From: Candidatus Nitrosopumilus sp.
GTDB taxonomy: Archaea; Thermoproteota; Nitrososphaeria; Nitrososphaerales; Nitrosopumilaceae
Length of the DNA stretch: 36,295 nt
Reading direction: 5' to 3'
Assembly (NCBI GenBank): GCA_018263505.1
Contig: JAANXA010000035.1
Span: 1 to 36,295, forward strand
This document shows, piece after piece, positions 15,712-22,338 of the stretch. The position numbers and the translations under genes were made by a program. The notes below the pieces were generated by a model. That model did no database searches. It saw nothing but the letters and a program-made list of their open reading frames with translations, and was not told where the DNA came from. Position 1 is the first letter of the stretch; each line of letters opens with the position of its first letter.

Positions 15712-16116
15712 ATGTCTGTTGATTCTAAATTACTTGAAACCCTGATAAATTCAGTGAATTCTGACTCTGTTACTTGTACTCTTCATCTAAATGAAAAAAC
15801 CTTTCAAATTTTCAATGTCTCTATTGTAAATTCTCCCACTCCTGTAAATCAACCTACAACTAGAGGTGGTGTATATTTTTCAGACAAATTTGCATACAAA
15901 ATGAAATGTGAAATTAAAGATCTCTCAGTCATTTCATTATTGACTAACAATATGCTTGGTCCTAATACTGAATTTGGTGAATTAAGAATCACTGTTGATA
16001 CAGAAATTGATGGAAAGAAGATCAATGCCGAAATATTTACAAACTTAACGAACAGTGTTCAAACTCCAAATTCAATTGAATTGAGCATGATTATTGTAAA
16101 ATTAAATTCCGTCTAG
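15712..16116 (+). CDS. Beta-rich small protein, unknown
   Basis: 134 residues beginning MSVDSKLLETLINSVNS. Alternating strands dominate (VTCTLHLNEKTFQIFNVSIV, AYKMKCEIKDLSVI, GELRITVDTEIDGKKINAEIF), with a final IELSMIIVKLNSV strand. There is no signal peptide or membrane helix. No family recognised; a cytoplasmic beta-sandwich or barrel is a fair reading. Its stop overlaps the stop of the convergent DnaJ gene by 4 bases. The upstream 70-base gap is shared with the divergent HD-domain gene. Confidence 0.75.
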   Translation: MSVDSKLLETLINSVNSDSVTCTLHLNEKTFQIFNVSIVNSPTPVNQPTTRGGVYFSDKFAYKMKCEIKDLSVISLLTNNMLGPNTEFGELRITVDTEIDGKKINAEIFTNLTNSVQTPNSIELSMIIVKLNSV

Positions 16117-16667
16117 TTGATTTTAAGATATTTGTCATAGGCTTCTCTACGTTCAACATCTGATAAAATCTCATATGCTTTGTTTAACTCTGTCATTTTT
16201 TCTTCAGAATTTTCTTTTGTTTTATCGGGATGTGTTTTTTTTGCTAGTTCTCTAAATTTTGTTTTAATCTCTTCTTGAGTTGCTTCTTTTGTAACTCCTA
16301 ACATATCATAATAATTAGGTAGACTATCATTTGCTGCCTCTTCTCTAAATTCTTGACTCTCCTTCGTATTTTTTCTTTTTCCTAATTCTTCATAATCTTC
16401 TCCCCAATCTGAATGATATTTTTCATATGTTTTGTCTTGTTTGGATCCTAAATCTTTTTTATCATATGATGTTTTTTTACGTAAAATCACATCTCTTGCC
16501 AAAAATAAAAATATTCCAATAACTGCTATGATGAAACCTGAAAATAAAATTATTTTCTCTTCATCTGTTACTTCTAACTCCATGTCTAACTCATCATTCT
16601 GGGCAGAAGCTGTCTGTACTGTCCCTAGAATTAAAATCGATATTACAAAAAATTTAACACTGTTCAT
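16113..16667 (-). CDS. Membrane-bound DnaJ-domain protein
   Basis: 184 residues. A signal-like hydrophobic N-terminus (about 4-22, ending ASAQ) is followed by a short acidic segment and a transmembrane helix (about 38-57) with a basic RKK stop. A charged linker (about 65-115) leads to a C-terminal J domain (about 118-182) with the His146-Pro-Asp148 triad required to stimulate Hsp70. There is no Gly/Phe region or zinc-finger domain, so it is a J-domain co-chaperone that recruits DnaK to the inner membrane face. No dnaK is in the window. It lies 4 bases after the Lrp-type gene, likely one operon. Confidence 0.92.
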   Translation of the reverse strand: MNSVKFFVISILILGTVQTASAQNDELDMELEVTDEEKIILFSGFIIAVIGIFLFLARDVILRKKTSYDKKDLGSKQDKTYEKYHSDWGEDYEELGKRKNTKESQEFREEAANDSLPNYYDMLGVTKEATQEEIKTKFRELAKKTHPDKTKENSEEKMTELNKAYEILSDVERREAYDKYLKIN

Positions 16668-16671
16668 TTTT

Positions 16672-17109
16672 TTACGATAGTCTAAAGTCTTCTTTTGTAG
16701 TATTCAAAACTACATGAGTAATTGTATTTTCCACATTTGGAATGGAAGCTAGGTCTTTTACAAACTTACTTAATTCATTTCTCTCTTTGAATTTTGCTAT
16801 AATTATTGTATCTGTTGAACCTGTAATATCATAAACTCCACAGACATTTTCAAACTTAGATATCTCATTTTCAATATCTACAATTTTATCATTTTTTGCA
16901 ATTATTTCAATTATTGCTGTAAGTGAATAGTCTATTTTTTCATGATCAATTATTGCTGAATAACCTTTGATTATTTTTGATTTTTCCATTTTTTTAATTC
17001 TTGATAAGACTGTAACTGTTGACATTCCTAGTTTTAATGCTAATTGTCGTGCTGATAATCTTGCATCCATCATCAGATTTTTTAATATTCTTTCATCTGT
17101 TTCATCCAT
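16672..17109 (-). CDS. Lrp/AsnC-family transcription regulator
   Basis: 145 residues, full two-domain layout. An N-terminal helix-turn-helix (about 1-60) includes DERILKNLMMDARLSARQLA and STVTVLSRIKKMEKSKII. A hinge KGYSAIID is followed by a C-terminal RAM domain (about 65-145) with GVYDITGSTDTIIIAKF, the strand that lines the effector site. Such proteins form dimers to octamers and respond to amino acids. It precedes the membrane DnaJ gene by 4 bases. Upstream DNA contains a near-palindromic AAATTTATTTAAATTT block that could be its TATA region or operator. Confidence 0.93.
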   Translation of the reverse strand: MDETDERILKNLMMDARLSARQLALKLGMSTVTVLSRIKKMEKSKIIKGYSAIIDHEKIDYSLTAIIEIIAKNDKIVDIENEISKFENVCGVYDITGSTDTIIIAKFKERNELSKFVKDLASIPNVENTITHVVLNTTKEDFRLS

Positions 17110-17235
17110 GACTCATTTAATGAAATTAAAAAATTTATTTAAATTTTGGGTAATTCTTTGAAAATCTGTTTAATTTTTTTCTTTTTTTCATGCATGATTT
17201 GTTATGTTTAATACAAATGCAATCTATCTAAGTTC

Positions 17236-17463
17236 ATGGATGAAATTTCTACACTTGTAGAAAAAGGAAGGACACTTTTAGATGAATCCAAGTTTGAAAA
17301 TGCTTTGGATTTTTTTGAACAGGCATTATTGTTAAACCAAAATAATCCTGATTTATGGAATCTTAAGGGCGTTGCCTTACGTAGTTTGGGCAGATATGAA
17401 GAAGCGCTGTATTGTTTTAACAAATCTCTGGAAATTGAACCTAGAGACAAATATGCTTCATGA
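17236..17463 (+). CDS. Small TPR protein (two repeats)
   Basis: 75 residues made of essentially two tetratricopeptide repeats: ESKFENALDFFEQALLLNQNNPD and LGRYEEALYCFNKSLEIEPRD show the Gly/Ala/Pro pattern, preceded by one helix. TPRs build protein-binding grooves. Three repeats are usually needed for a stable superhelix, so this may dimerise or be a fragment. It is 79 bases before a second TPR gene on the same strand. The frame between them is interrupted, so they are not one simple frameshifted gene. Confidence 0.85.
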   Translation: MDEISTLVEKGRTLLDESKFENALDFFEQALLLNQNNPDLWNLKGVALRSLGRYEEALYCFNKSLEIEPRDKYAS

Positions 17464-17542
17464 AATATTTGTCATCATAATTTTAGGAAAATTTGATTAC
17501 AATATTACCTGGAGGTTAATTTAAGATCGAATAAATCATTTT

Positions 17543-18124
17543 ATGCAAAATTTAATTGTTTTACAAACACAACATAAAATCCAAAAAAATATTACAAATG
17601 ATCACTATATTATTGAGAATATCCCATCTGATGTTGTGGCTGATGTTATTGAAAAAATTCTGGATGAAGCTTTTGAATGTGTCGAAGATGGTAATTATTC
17701 TGAATCTTTACGATTGTATAATTTAGCATTGAAAAAAGATCCATCTCATATTCGTGCATTAATTGACAAAGGTGTAACTCTACAAAATATGGGACGATAT
17801 AAAATGGCTATAAAATCATATGATAAGGCATTATCTATACTTCCTGATAATATTGATGCACTTCTTAACAAAGGTACCACATTACATTCTGAAGAAAAAT
17901 TTTCTGATGCTATACTTTGCTATGATCATGTGTTGAAAATAGATAAAAAATGTCCCATGGCATTAGCTTACAAAGGTCTCTCTTTGGGAGAAATGGGAAA
18001 ACTTTCTGATGCTATCAAACATTTCAAAAAGGCATTATCTATTGACAAACATTATGAATTGGCCAGTGTTTCAAAGAGTCTTGCAGAGGATTTACTAAAA
18101 TCTATTAAAAAAATTAACCACTAA
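17543..18124 (+). CDS. TPR protein (four repeats)
   Basis: 193 residues. A 50-residue N-terminal region (MQNLIVLQTQHKIQ...) precedes about four TPRs: DGNYSESLRLYNLALKKDPS, MGRYKMAIKSYDKALSILPD, EEKFSDAILCYDHVLKIDKK and MGKLSDAIKHFKKALSIDKH. The C-terminal capping helix is SKSLAEDLLKSIKK. It is a protein-protein interaction scaffold with no enzymatic domain. It resembles the preceding small TPR protein and probably arose from the same repeat stock. A GGAGGT lies 24 bases before the ATG, too far to be a normal ribosome site. The stop overlaps a convergent zinc-finger gene by 4 bases. Confidence 0.88.
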   Translation: MQNLIVLQTQHKIQKNITNDHYIIENIPSDVVADVIEKILDEAFECVEDGNYSESLRLYNLALKKDPSHIRALIDKGVTLQNMGRYKMAIKSYDKALSILPDNIDALLNKGTTLHSEEKFSDAILCYDHVLKIDKKCPMALAYKGLSLGEMGKLSDAIKHFKKALSIDKHYELASVSKSLAEDLLKSIKKINH

Positions 18125-18294
18125 AATACTGTAACGTCGCCTGGTGCTGGTTCGCGAATATTTTGTTTTTCATGTGATTCAAAAAATTCTTTATGTGCAG
18201 AATTATGATGCTCTTTGAGTTTTTCTATATTTTCAAATCCTTCATGACATAAGTAACATTTTGGTTTATGCTCATCAACTAAAGGAAGTACCAT
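18121..18294 (-). CDS. C2H2 zinc-finger miniprotein (57 aa)
   Basis: A minus-strand ATG-to-TAG frame of 57 codons. KCYLCHEGFENIEKLKEHHN places Cys13-x2-Cys16, a hydrophobic Phe/Leu core, His29 or His30 and His34, a classic single C2H2 finger (C-x2-C-x12-H-x4-H). The tail NIREPAPGDVTVF is ordered-looking. Single C2H2 fingers occur in archaea as small DNA-, RNA- or protein-binding proteins. The stop codon overlaps the end of the convergent TPR gene by 4 bases, and the divergent mqnE gene starts 75 bases away. Confidence 0.85.
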   Translation of the reverse strand: MVLPLVDEHKPKCYLCHEGFENIEKLKEHHNSAHKEFFESHEKQNIREPAPGDVTVF

Positions 18295-18338
18295 TAATGA
18301 AAATAATGTGTTTGAGTACTTATTTCTTGAGACTTAAG

Positions 18339-18347
18339 GAATATATC
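18339..18347 (+). promoter_or_regulatory. TATA box of mqnE
   Basis: GAATATATC is centred about 27 bases before the GTG at 18370, giving a nearly leaderless transcript and supporting that GTG start. Confidence 0.5.
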
Positions 18348-18369
18348 ATGACAAGAAACGCCCATTTTT

Positions 18370-19467
18370 GTGTTAGAGCAACTAGTTGGGGATTCTAAGG
18401 CACTAGATCGTGCATTGGCTGGAGAAGAATTATCCTATAATGATGGACTGGAATTGATGAATTATGATAATTTGCATTTACTTGGAGCAGTAGCTGATAA
18501 TACTAGAAAAAAACTAGTTGGGGATACTGTTTCTTTTGCGGCATCATATTACATGAATTACACGAATGTTTGTGCTGCTAGTTGTCAAATGTGTGCCTTT
18601 TACCGAAAAGGTGATGAAGATGATGCATATACTCTAACCCCTCAAGAAATTGAACAACGCGTTGGGATTGCAAAACAAATGGGTGCAACTGAAGTTCATA
18701 TTGTAGGTGGGTTTCATCCAAAATTACCTTTAGAATATTATGAAGATATGATGAAGACTATCAAAAAAAGTCATCCTACACTTAACATTAAAGCATTAAC
18801 TGCAGCTGAAATTTTCTTTTTATCTAAACTAACAAAAAATTCTACAAAAGAAATTCTTTCACGTTTAAAAGATGCAGGACTTGATTCGATGCCTGGAGGC
18901 GGAGCTGAACTATTTCATCCGGATATTCGAAATAAAATTGTTAGAGGAAAATGTTCTGGTCAAGAATGGATTAATGTAATTGAAGAGGCACATAATATGG
19001 GAATTAAAAGTAATGTTACAATGCTGTATGGTCATATTGAAAAACCCGAACACATTATTGATCATTTGATAAAAATCCGTGATTTACAAAAGAAAACAAA
19101 TGGTCTTTTAACCTTGATTCCTTTGAAATTTAGTTTAGATAACACTGAACTAGAACAAAATAATTTGGTAACTCATGAATGTTCATCTGTTTATGATTTG
19201 AAAATTATTGCATTATCTAGATTGATGCTTGCAGGTGTTTTGAATAATATTTCTGTTTATTGGGTAGCCCTTGGTAAAAAATTAGCACAAGTTGCATTGT
19301 CTAATGGCGGAAATGATCTAGTAGGAACTGCATTTTCTGAAGAAATTTATCGTGCTGCTGGAAAACATACTGCTTCATCTGTTGATGATCTGGCAACGAT
19401 GGTAAAAGAAATTGGACGAAATCCTGCTCAACGAAATACTCATTTTGATATTTTAAACAAATTCTAG
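18370..19467 (+). CDS. mqnE: Aminofutalosine synthase MqnE (radical SAM)
   Basis: 365 residues. The radical-SAM cluster motif is Cys68-x3-Cys72-x2-Cys75, in the family context NYTNVCAASCQMCAFYR. VHIVGGFHPKLPLEYYEDMM, IKALTAAEIFFLSKL, GLDSMPGGGAELF and TMLYGHIEKPEH follow in the order found in MqnE. The ALTAAEI and PGGGAE segments separate it from MqnC and CofH. MqnE adds a SAM-derived adenosyl radical to 3-(1-carboxyvinyloxy)benzoate, giving aminofutalosine for menaquinone. The start is GTG with a TATA box at 18339. The mqnD gene lies about 1 kb downstream in the opposite orientation. Confidence 0.92.
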   Translation: MLEQLVGDSKALDRALAGEELSYNDGLELMNYDNLHLLGAVADNTRKKLVGDTVSFAASYYMNYTNVCAASCQMCAFYRKGDEDDAYTLTPQEIEQRVGIAKQMGATEVHIVGGFHPKLPLEYYEDMMKTIKKSHPTLNIKALTAAEIFFLSKLTKNSTKEILSRLKDAGLDSMPGGGAELFHPDIRNKIVRGKCSGQEWINVIEEAHNMGIKSNVTMLYGHIEKPEHIIDHLIKIRDLQKKTNGLLTLIPLKFSLDNTELEQNNLVTHECSSVYDLKIIALSRLMLAGVLNNISVYWVALGKKLAQVALSNGGNDLVGTAFSEEIYRAAGKHTASSVDDLATMVKEIGRNPAQRNTHFDILNKF

Positions 19468-19769
19468 TCTAACTGTTTTTTAATTGAATTTATTTTATCT
19501 TCCATTCTTACTTGTTTGTCTCTTCTTGAATCAATTTTGATGATTACTTCTACTCTGTTGATTCCTAAATTGTGTACAGTTTCCATCATTTTTTTTGATG
19601 CTTCATTAATTACATCTATGTTATCTGATTCTAAAACGGTCCCCATGGAATTTATTTCATATCTGAGATTCTCCAAATTTTTGATTGAGTCTATGGCTTT
19701 TGCTATGTAAAAACTAGCACTGGTGGTTTTAGTTGCCATTGGATACACGCTAATTTCTGCCTGAATCAT
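19464..19769 (-). CDS. MTH1187/UPF0045 thiamine-binding-family protein
   Basis: 101 residues. The signature is the first strand IQAEISVYPMATKTTSASFYI, then INSMGTVLESDN and a helix VINEASKKMMETVHNLGINRVEVIIKIDSRRD. This is the ferredoxin-like fold of the MTH1187/YkoF-type group (UPF0045), reported to bind thiamine or its pyrimidine moiety. Usual length is about 100 residues. It is convergent with mqnE, overlapping its end by 4 bases. Upstream on the same strand are a membrane miniprotein and then mqnD. Confidence 0.88.
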   Translation of the reverse strand: MIQAEISVYPMATKTTSASFYIAKAIDSIKNLENLRYEINSMGTVLESDNIDVINEASKKMMETVHNLGINRVEVIIKIDSRRDKQVRMEDKINSIKKQLD

Positions 19770-19805
19770 GTTTTTTAATTATAATTTTAGATTAAAAACT
19801 TTGAA

Positions 19806-20084
19806 TCACTTTATTGGCTTTTTCTCTTGTTTTTTAGGACTGCTTTTCTTTCGTCGTGTACCAAAACTGATTAAAATCAACAAAAATCCCAAACCCATCA
19901 AAATTCCGGAAAGAGTGTTGAGATCCTGATTTTCTTGTTGTGCAATCATTAAATCGATTGTTTCTTCTTCAGACATTCCTGAGTGCCCTGCAGGAGTTGA
20001 TGCATTCACATTAACACTTACTATAACGCCTATTACTAACAATGTAATTCCTAATGATAACATTCTCTTATCTACAAGAACCAT
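19806..20084 (-). CDS. Small two-helix membrane protein
   Basis: 92 residues. An N-terminal hydrophobic helix (about 9-28), either a signal peptide ending near VNAS or a membrane anchor, is followed by an acidic extracytoplasmic segment (SEEETIDLMIAQQENQD). A second helix at about 56-75 leads to a very basic tail (RRKKSSPKKQEKKPIK). The positive-inside rule puts the tail in the cytoplasm. No family recognised. Confidence 0.7.
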   Translation of the reverse strand: MVLVDKRMLSLGITLLVIGVIVSVNVNASTPAGHSGMSEEETIDLMIAQQENQDLNTLSGILMGLGFLLILISFGTRRKKSSPKKQEKKPIK

Positions 20085-20153
20085 TTGAATTATGATCTTG
20101 ATTTTATACTAATAATATTTTCTAAAAATTTTTTAGATTTTGCAGTTGATTTT

Positions 20154-20447
20154 TTATTTGAATTCTTCTGGAGGTTTTTGAACAAACACATTACATACTA
20201 GAGCATCTGTTTTTGTGTCTCTATACTGAACATTACATGTAACGAATTTTCCTTTTAGTGCTCTTTCTAAATCCTCTTGAGTGGTATCTGAATATTGTGG
20301 TTCTTCTGGATTGTCAATTTTTGCAATAATTATTTTTTCAGTTTTACCGTATTCATCTTTGTTATCTTTTCTAAAATGACTAACTAGTAATTCAAAAGCA
20401 TTATTTGTTAAAATTCCCATTACGGGACCCCCTATTCCATCTCCCAT
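20154..20447 (-). CDS. Small soluble protein, unknown
   Basis: 97 residues from the ATG at 20447 (a TTG one codon upstream is less likely). The N-terminus is Gly-rich (MGDGIGGPVMGIL), then comes a helix NNAFELLVSHFRKDNK, strands EKIIIAKI and FVTCNVQYRDTKTDALVCNVFVQ, and a short tail. It is 27 bases downstream of mqnD on the same strand and probably co-transcribed. No family recognised, so a link to quinone synthesis rests on position only. Confidence 0.7.
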   Translation of the reverse strand: MGDGIGGPVMGILTNNAFELLVSHFRKDNKDEYGKTEKIIIAKIDNPEEPQYSDTTQEDLERALKGKFVTCNVQYRDTKTDALVCNVFVQKPPEEFK

Positions 20448-20474
20448 CAATTCTAAATTTTTTTTGTTCTATAA

Positions 20475-21302
20475 TTACTTGGTGGCAATACTAATTTCAA
20501 AGTCTGGCACAAGTTGTTTTTCTTTGGCCATTTCAAAGAGTTTTCTGATTGACTCTTCTCCTGCATTACCCATGTTTACTGTGACTTCATTTACGTACAT
20601 TTTAACAAATTTCTCAATCAATTCTCTTGGTTTTCCTCGTGCATATTGCATTGCATATTCTAATGCATCTTCTAGATGTTCTAATCCAAATTCAATTGAT
20701 GCTTGAAGATATTTGTCAAATTTTACAATGGTATCCATGCCCAAATCAGTTCGCATGACGTTTATTCCTAATGGAACTGGAAGTCCATTTGTTGTTTTAT
20801 GCCACCATTCTCCCACATCTAAAATCTTGACATTCCCTTCTTGTTCATATGATAATTGGGTTTCATGAATTACCAATCCAACGTCAACTTTACCTGATTT
20901 GACAGCTTCTGGAATGTCACTGAAATTCATTTCAACATAATCAAATTTTCCAATCATTAATTGTAGTAACAAAAATGCTGATGTCATTTTACCTGGAATT
21001 GCAATTTTAGATTTTTTTAATTCATCAATTGTCATCTGTTTTCTTGCTGTAACAATTGGACCATATCCTATACCAAAACTTCCCCCACTTCTCAAAATTG
21101 TATATCCTGGAATGTATGCACATGCATGTACTGAAACTGCAGTTACATCTAATTCTGGATCTGTTGCTTTAAGATTTAATTTTTCAATGTCTTCAATAAC
21201 GTGTTTTACTGTAAAATCTGGAGATGGAACTTTGTTAGTAAACATACCATAAAACATGAATGCATCATCAGAATCAGGAGTATGTCCTACAGATATTTCC
21301 AT
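20475..21302 (-). CDS. mqnD: 1,4-dihydroxy-6-naphthoate synthase MqnD
   Basis: 275 residues from the ATG at 21302 (a second ATG two codons upstream is possible). The opening ISVGHTPDSDDAFMFYGMF is the substrate-binding motif of MqnD. Then come VTAVSVHACAYIPGYTIL, SGGSFGIGYGPIV and VDVGLVIHETQLSYEQEG, all in the order of this periplasmic-binding-protein-like fold. MqnD converts cyclic de-hypoxanthine futalosine to 1,4-dihydroxy-6-naphthoate, the step after MqnC, in menaquinone synthesis. MqnE is encoded 1 kb away; MqnA, MqnB and MqnC are not in the window. It heads a minus-strand unit. Confidence 0.92.
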   Translation of the reverse strand: MEISVGHTPDSDDAFMFYGMFTNKVPSPDFTVKHVIEDIEKLNLKATDPELDVTAVSVHACAYIPGYTILRSGGSFGIGYGPIVTARKQMTIDELKKSKIAIPGKMTSAFLLLQLMIGKFDYVEMNFSDIPEAVKSGKVDVGLVIHETQLSYEQEGNVKILDVGEWWHKTTNGLPVPLGINVMRTDLGMDTIVKFDKYLQASIEFGLEHLEDALEYAMQYARGKPRELIEKFVKMYVNEVTVNMGNAGEESIRKLFEMAKEKQLVPDFEISIATK

Positions 21303-21379
21303 GATCATTTCTTTTAATAATCGTAATAAAAATCAAAACCTATTCGAATTATTTTTTAATATTAGTTTTGACTGTTATT

Positions 21380-22288
21380 ATGATGAATTCTCTTGAGGCT
21401 TTTGAAAAAGATATTGAATTACAATTAAGTTTTCTAAAATCATTTTCAAAACAAAAACAATTATCTGAAAAAGAACAAAAATCTGCATTATTTTCTGGCA
21501 GTGGTGATTCTTTAGTTTCTGCAATGCTTGCCCACTCTTTTTCTAATGGTCTTGTTTCTGTTTTTGACCCTCTTGATCTCTTCAAAAATCCAAAACTAAT
21601 CAAATCAAAAAATACCTATTTTGTTTCAATTTCTGGGAACACAATTACTAATATTCATGTTGCAAGAAAAGCAAAAAAATCCATTGCAATCACATCAAAA
21701 TCTGATAGCAAACTTGCCAAAGCATCTGATAAAATCATTTTACTTTCTGCTCCAAATAGTGGTGTATTTACTGCAGGCAGCATATCTTTTTTGGAAAGTG
21801 CGTTAACTTGTATCTCTTTAGTATCTTCTGTAACTATTCCTAAAACTACACAATTGTTGTCCAAGGCAAAGGTTTTTGCCAAAAAATCTCATATCTCAAA
21901 AAGAATCTTTGTTCTTGGTACTTTTTTTACGTACCCTATGGCAATGTATTGTGCTGCAAAATTTTATGAAATATTGGGTTATGATGTCCATTATGCTAGA
22001 TTAGAACAATTTTCACATATGGAATTGTTTTCTTGTAAAAAAGGTGATACTGTAATAATTTTTGAAGAAGAAAACTCTCATAACAAACAACTAGTTTTAC
22101 ATCTCAAAAAAATTGGAATCAACGTCATTCATCCTTCCATCCCTTCAAAAAAATTAGATCAAATATTGTACTGTACATTCTTCTCTCAACTTTTACCTCT
22201 TTTTGAGGCAAAAAAGAAAAAAAGAAAAGATTGTCATTTTGTGTTGGCAGAAAATATTCGAAACGTAAGTAATCAAATGATTTATTGA
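21380..22288 (+). CDS. SIS-domain (phosphosugar-binding) protein
   Basis: About 302 residues with two SIS-type halves. The first has SGSGDSLVSAMLA and YFVSISGNTITNIHVAR, the Ser/Gly loops that bind sugar phosphates. The second has IFVLGTFFTYPMAMYCAAKFYEILG, YARLEQFSHMEL and DTVIIFEEENS. Archaeal two-SIS proteins of this length include bifunctional phosphoglucose/phosphomannose isomerases and glucosamine-phosphate isomerase-like proteins. The exact substrate is not decided here. The ATG at 21380 is chosen over a TTG four codons upstream. It is divergent from mqnD over an 80-base gap and ends 50 bases before the EF-2 gene. Confidence 0.82.
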   Translation: MMNSLEAFEKDIELQLSFLKSFSKQKQLSEKEQKSALFSGSGDSLVSAMLAHSFSNGLVSVFDPLDLFKNPKLIKSKNTYFVSISGNTITNIHVARKAKKSIAITSKSDSKLAKASDKIILLSAPNSGVFTAGSISFLESALTCISLVSSVTIPKTTQLLSKAKVFAKKSHISKRIFVLGTFFTYPMAMYCAAKFYEILGYDVHYARLEQFSHMELFSCKKGDTVIIFEEENSHNKQLVLHLKKIGINVIHPSIPSKKLDQILYCTFFSQLLPLFEAKKKKRKDCHFVLAENIRNVSNQMIY

Positions 22289-22306
22289 TATTTTTTCAAG
22301 GCTAAG

Positions 22307-22314
22307 ATTTAATA
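22307..22314 (+). promoter_or_regulatory. TATA box of the EF-2 gene
   Basis: ATTTAATA lies about 28 bases before the ATG at 22339. The spacing predicts a nearly leaderless mRNA and argues for that ATG over the in-frame TTG at 22330. Confidence 0.5.
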
Positions 22315-22338
22315 GCTGACTCCTAGGTTTTGCAAAAT

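Noticed and set aside
17236-18124. The two TPR genes as one gene broken by a frameshift
   Set aside because: The gap of 79 bases has stops in all forward frames and the second gene has its own long N-terminal region, so they read as two genes.
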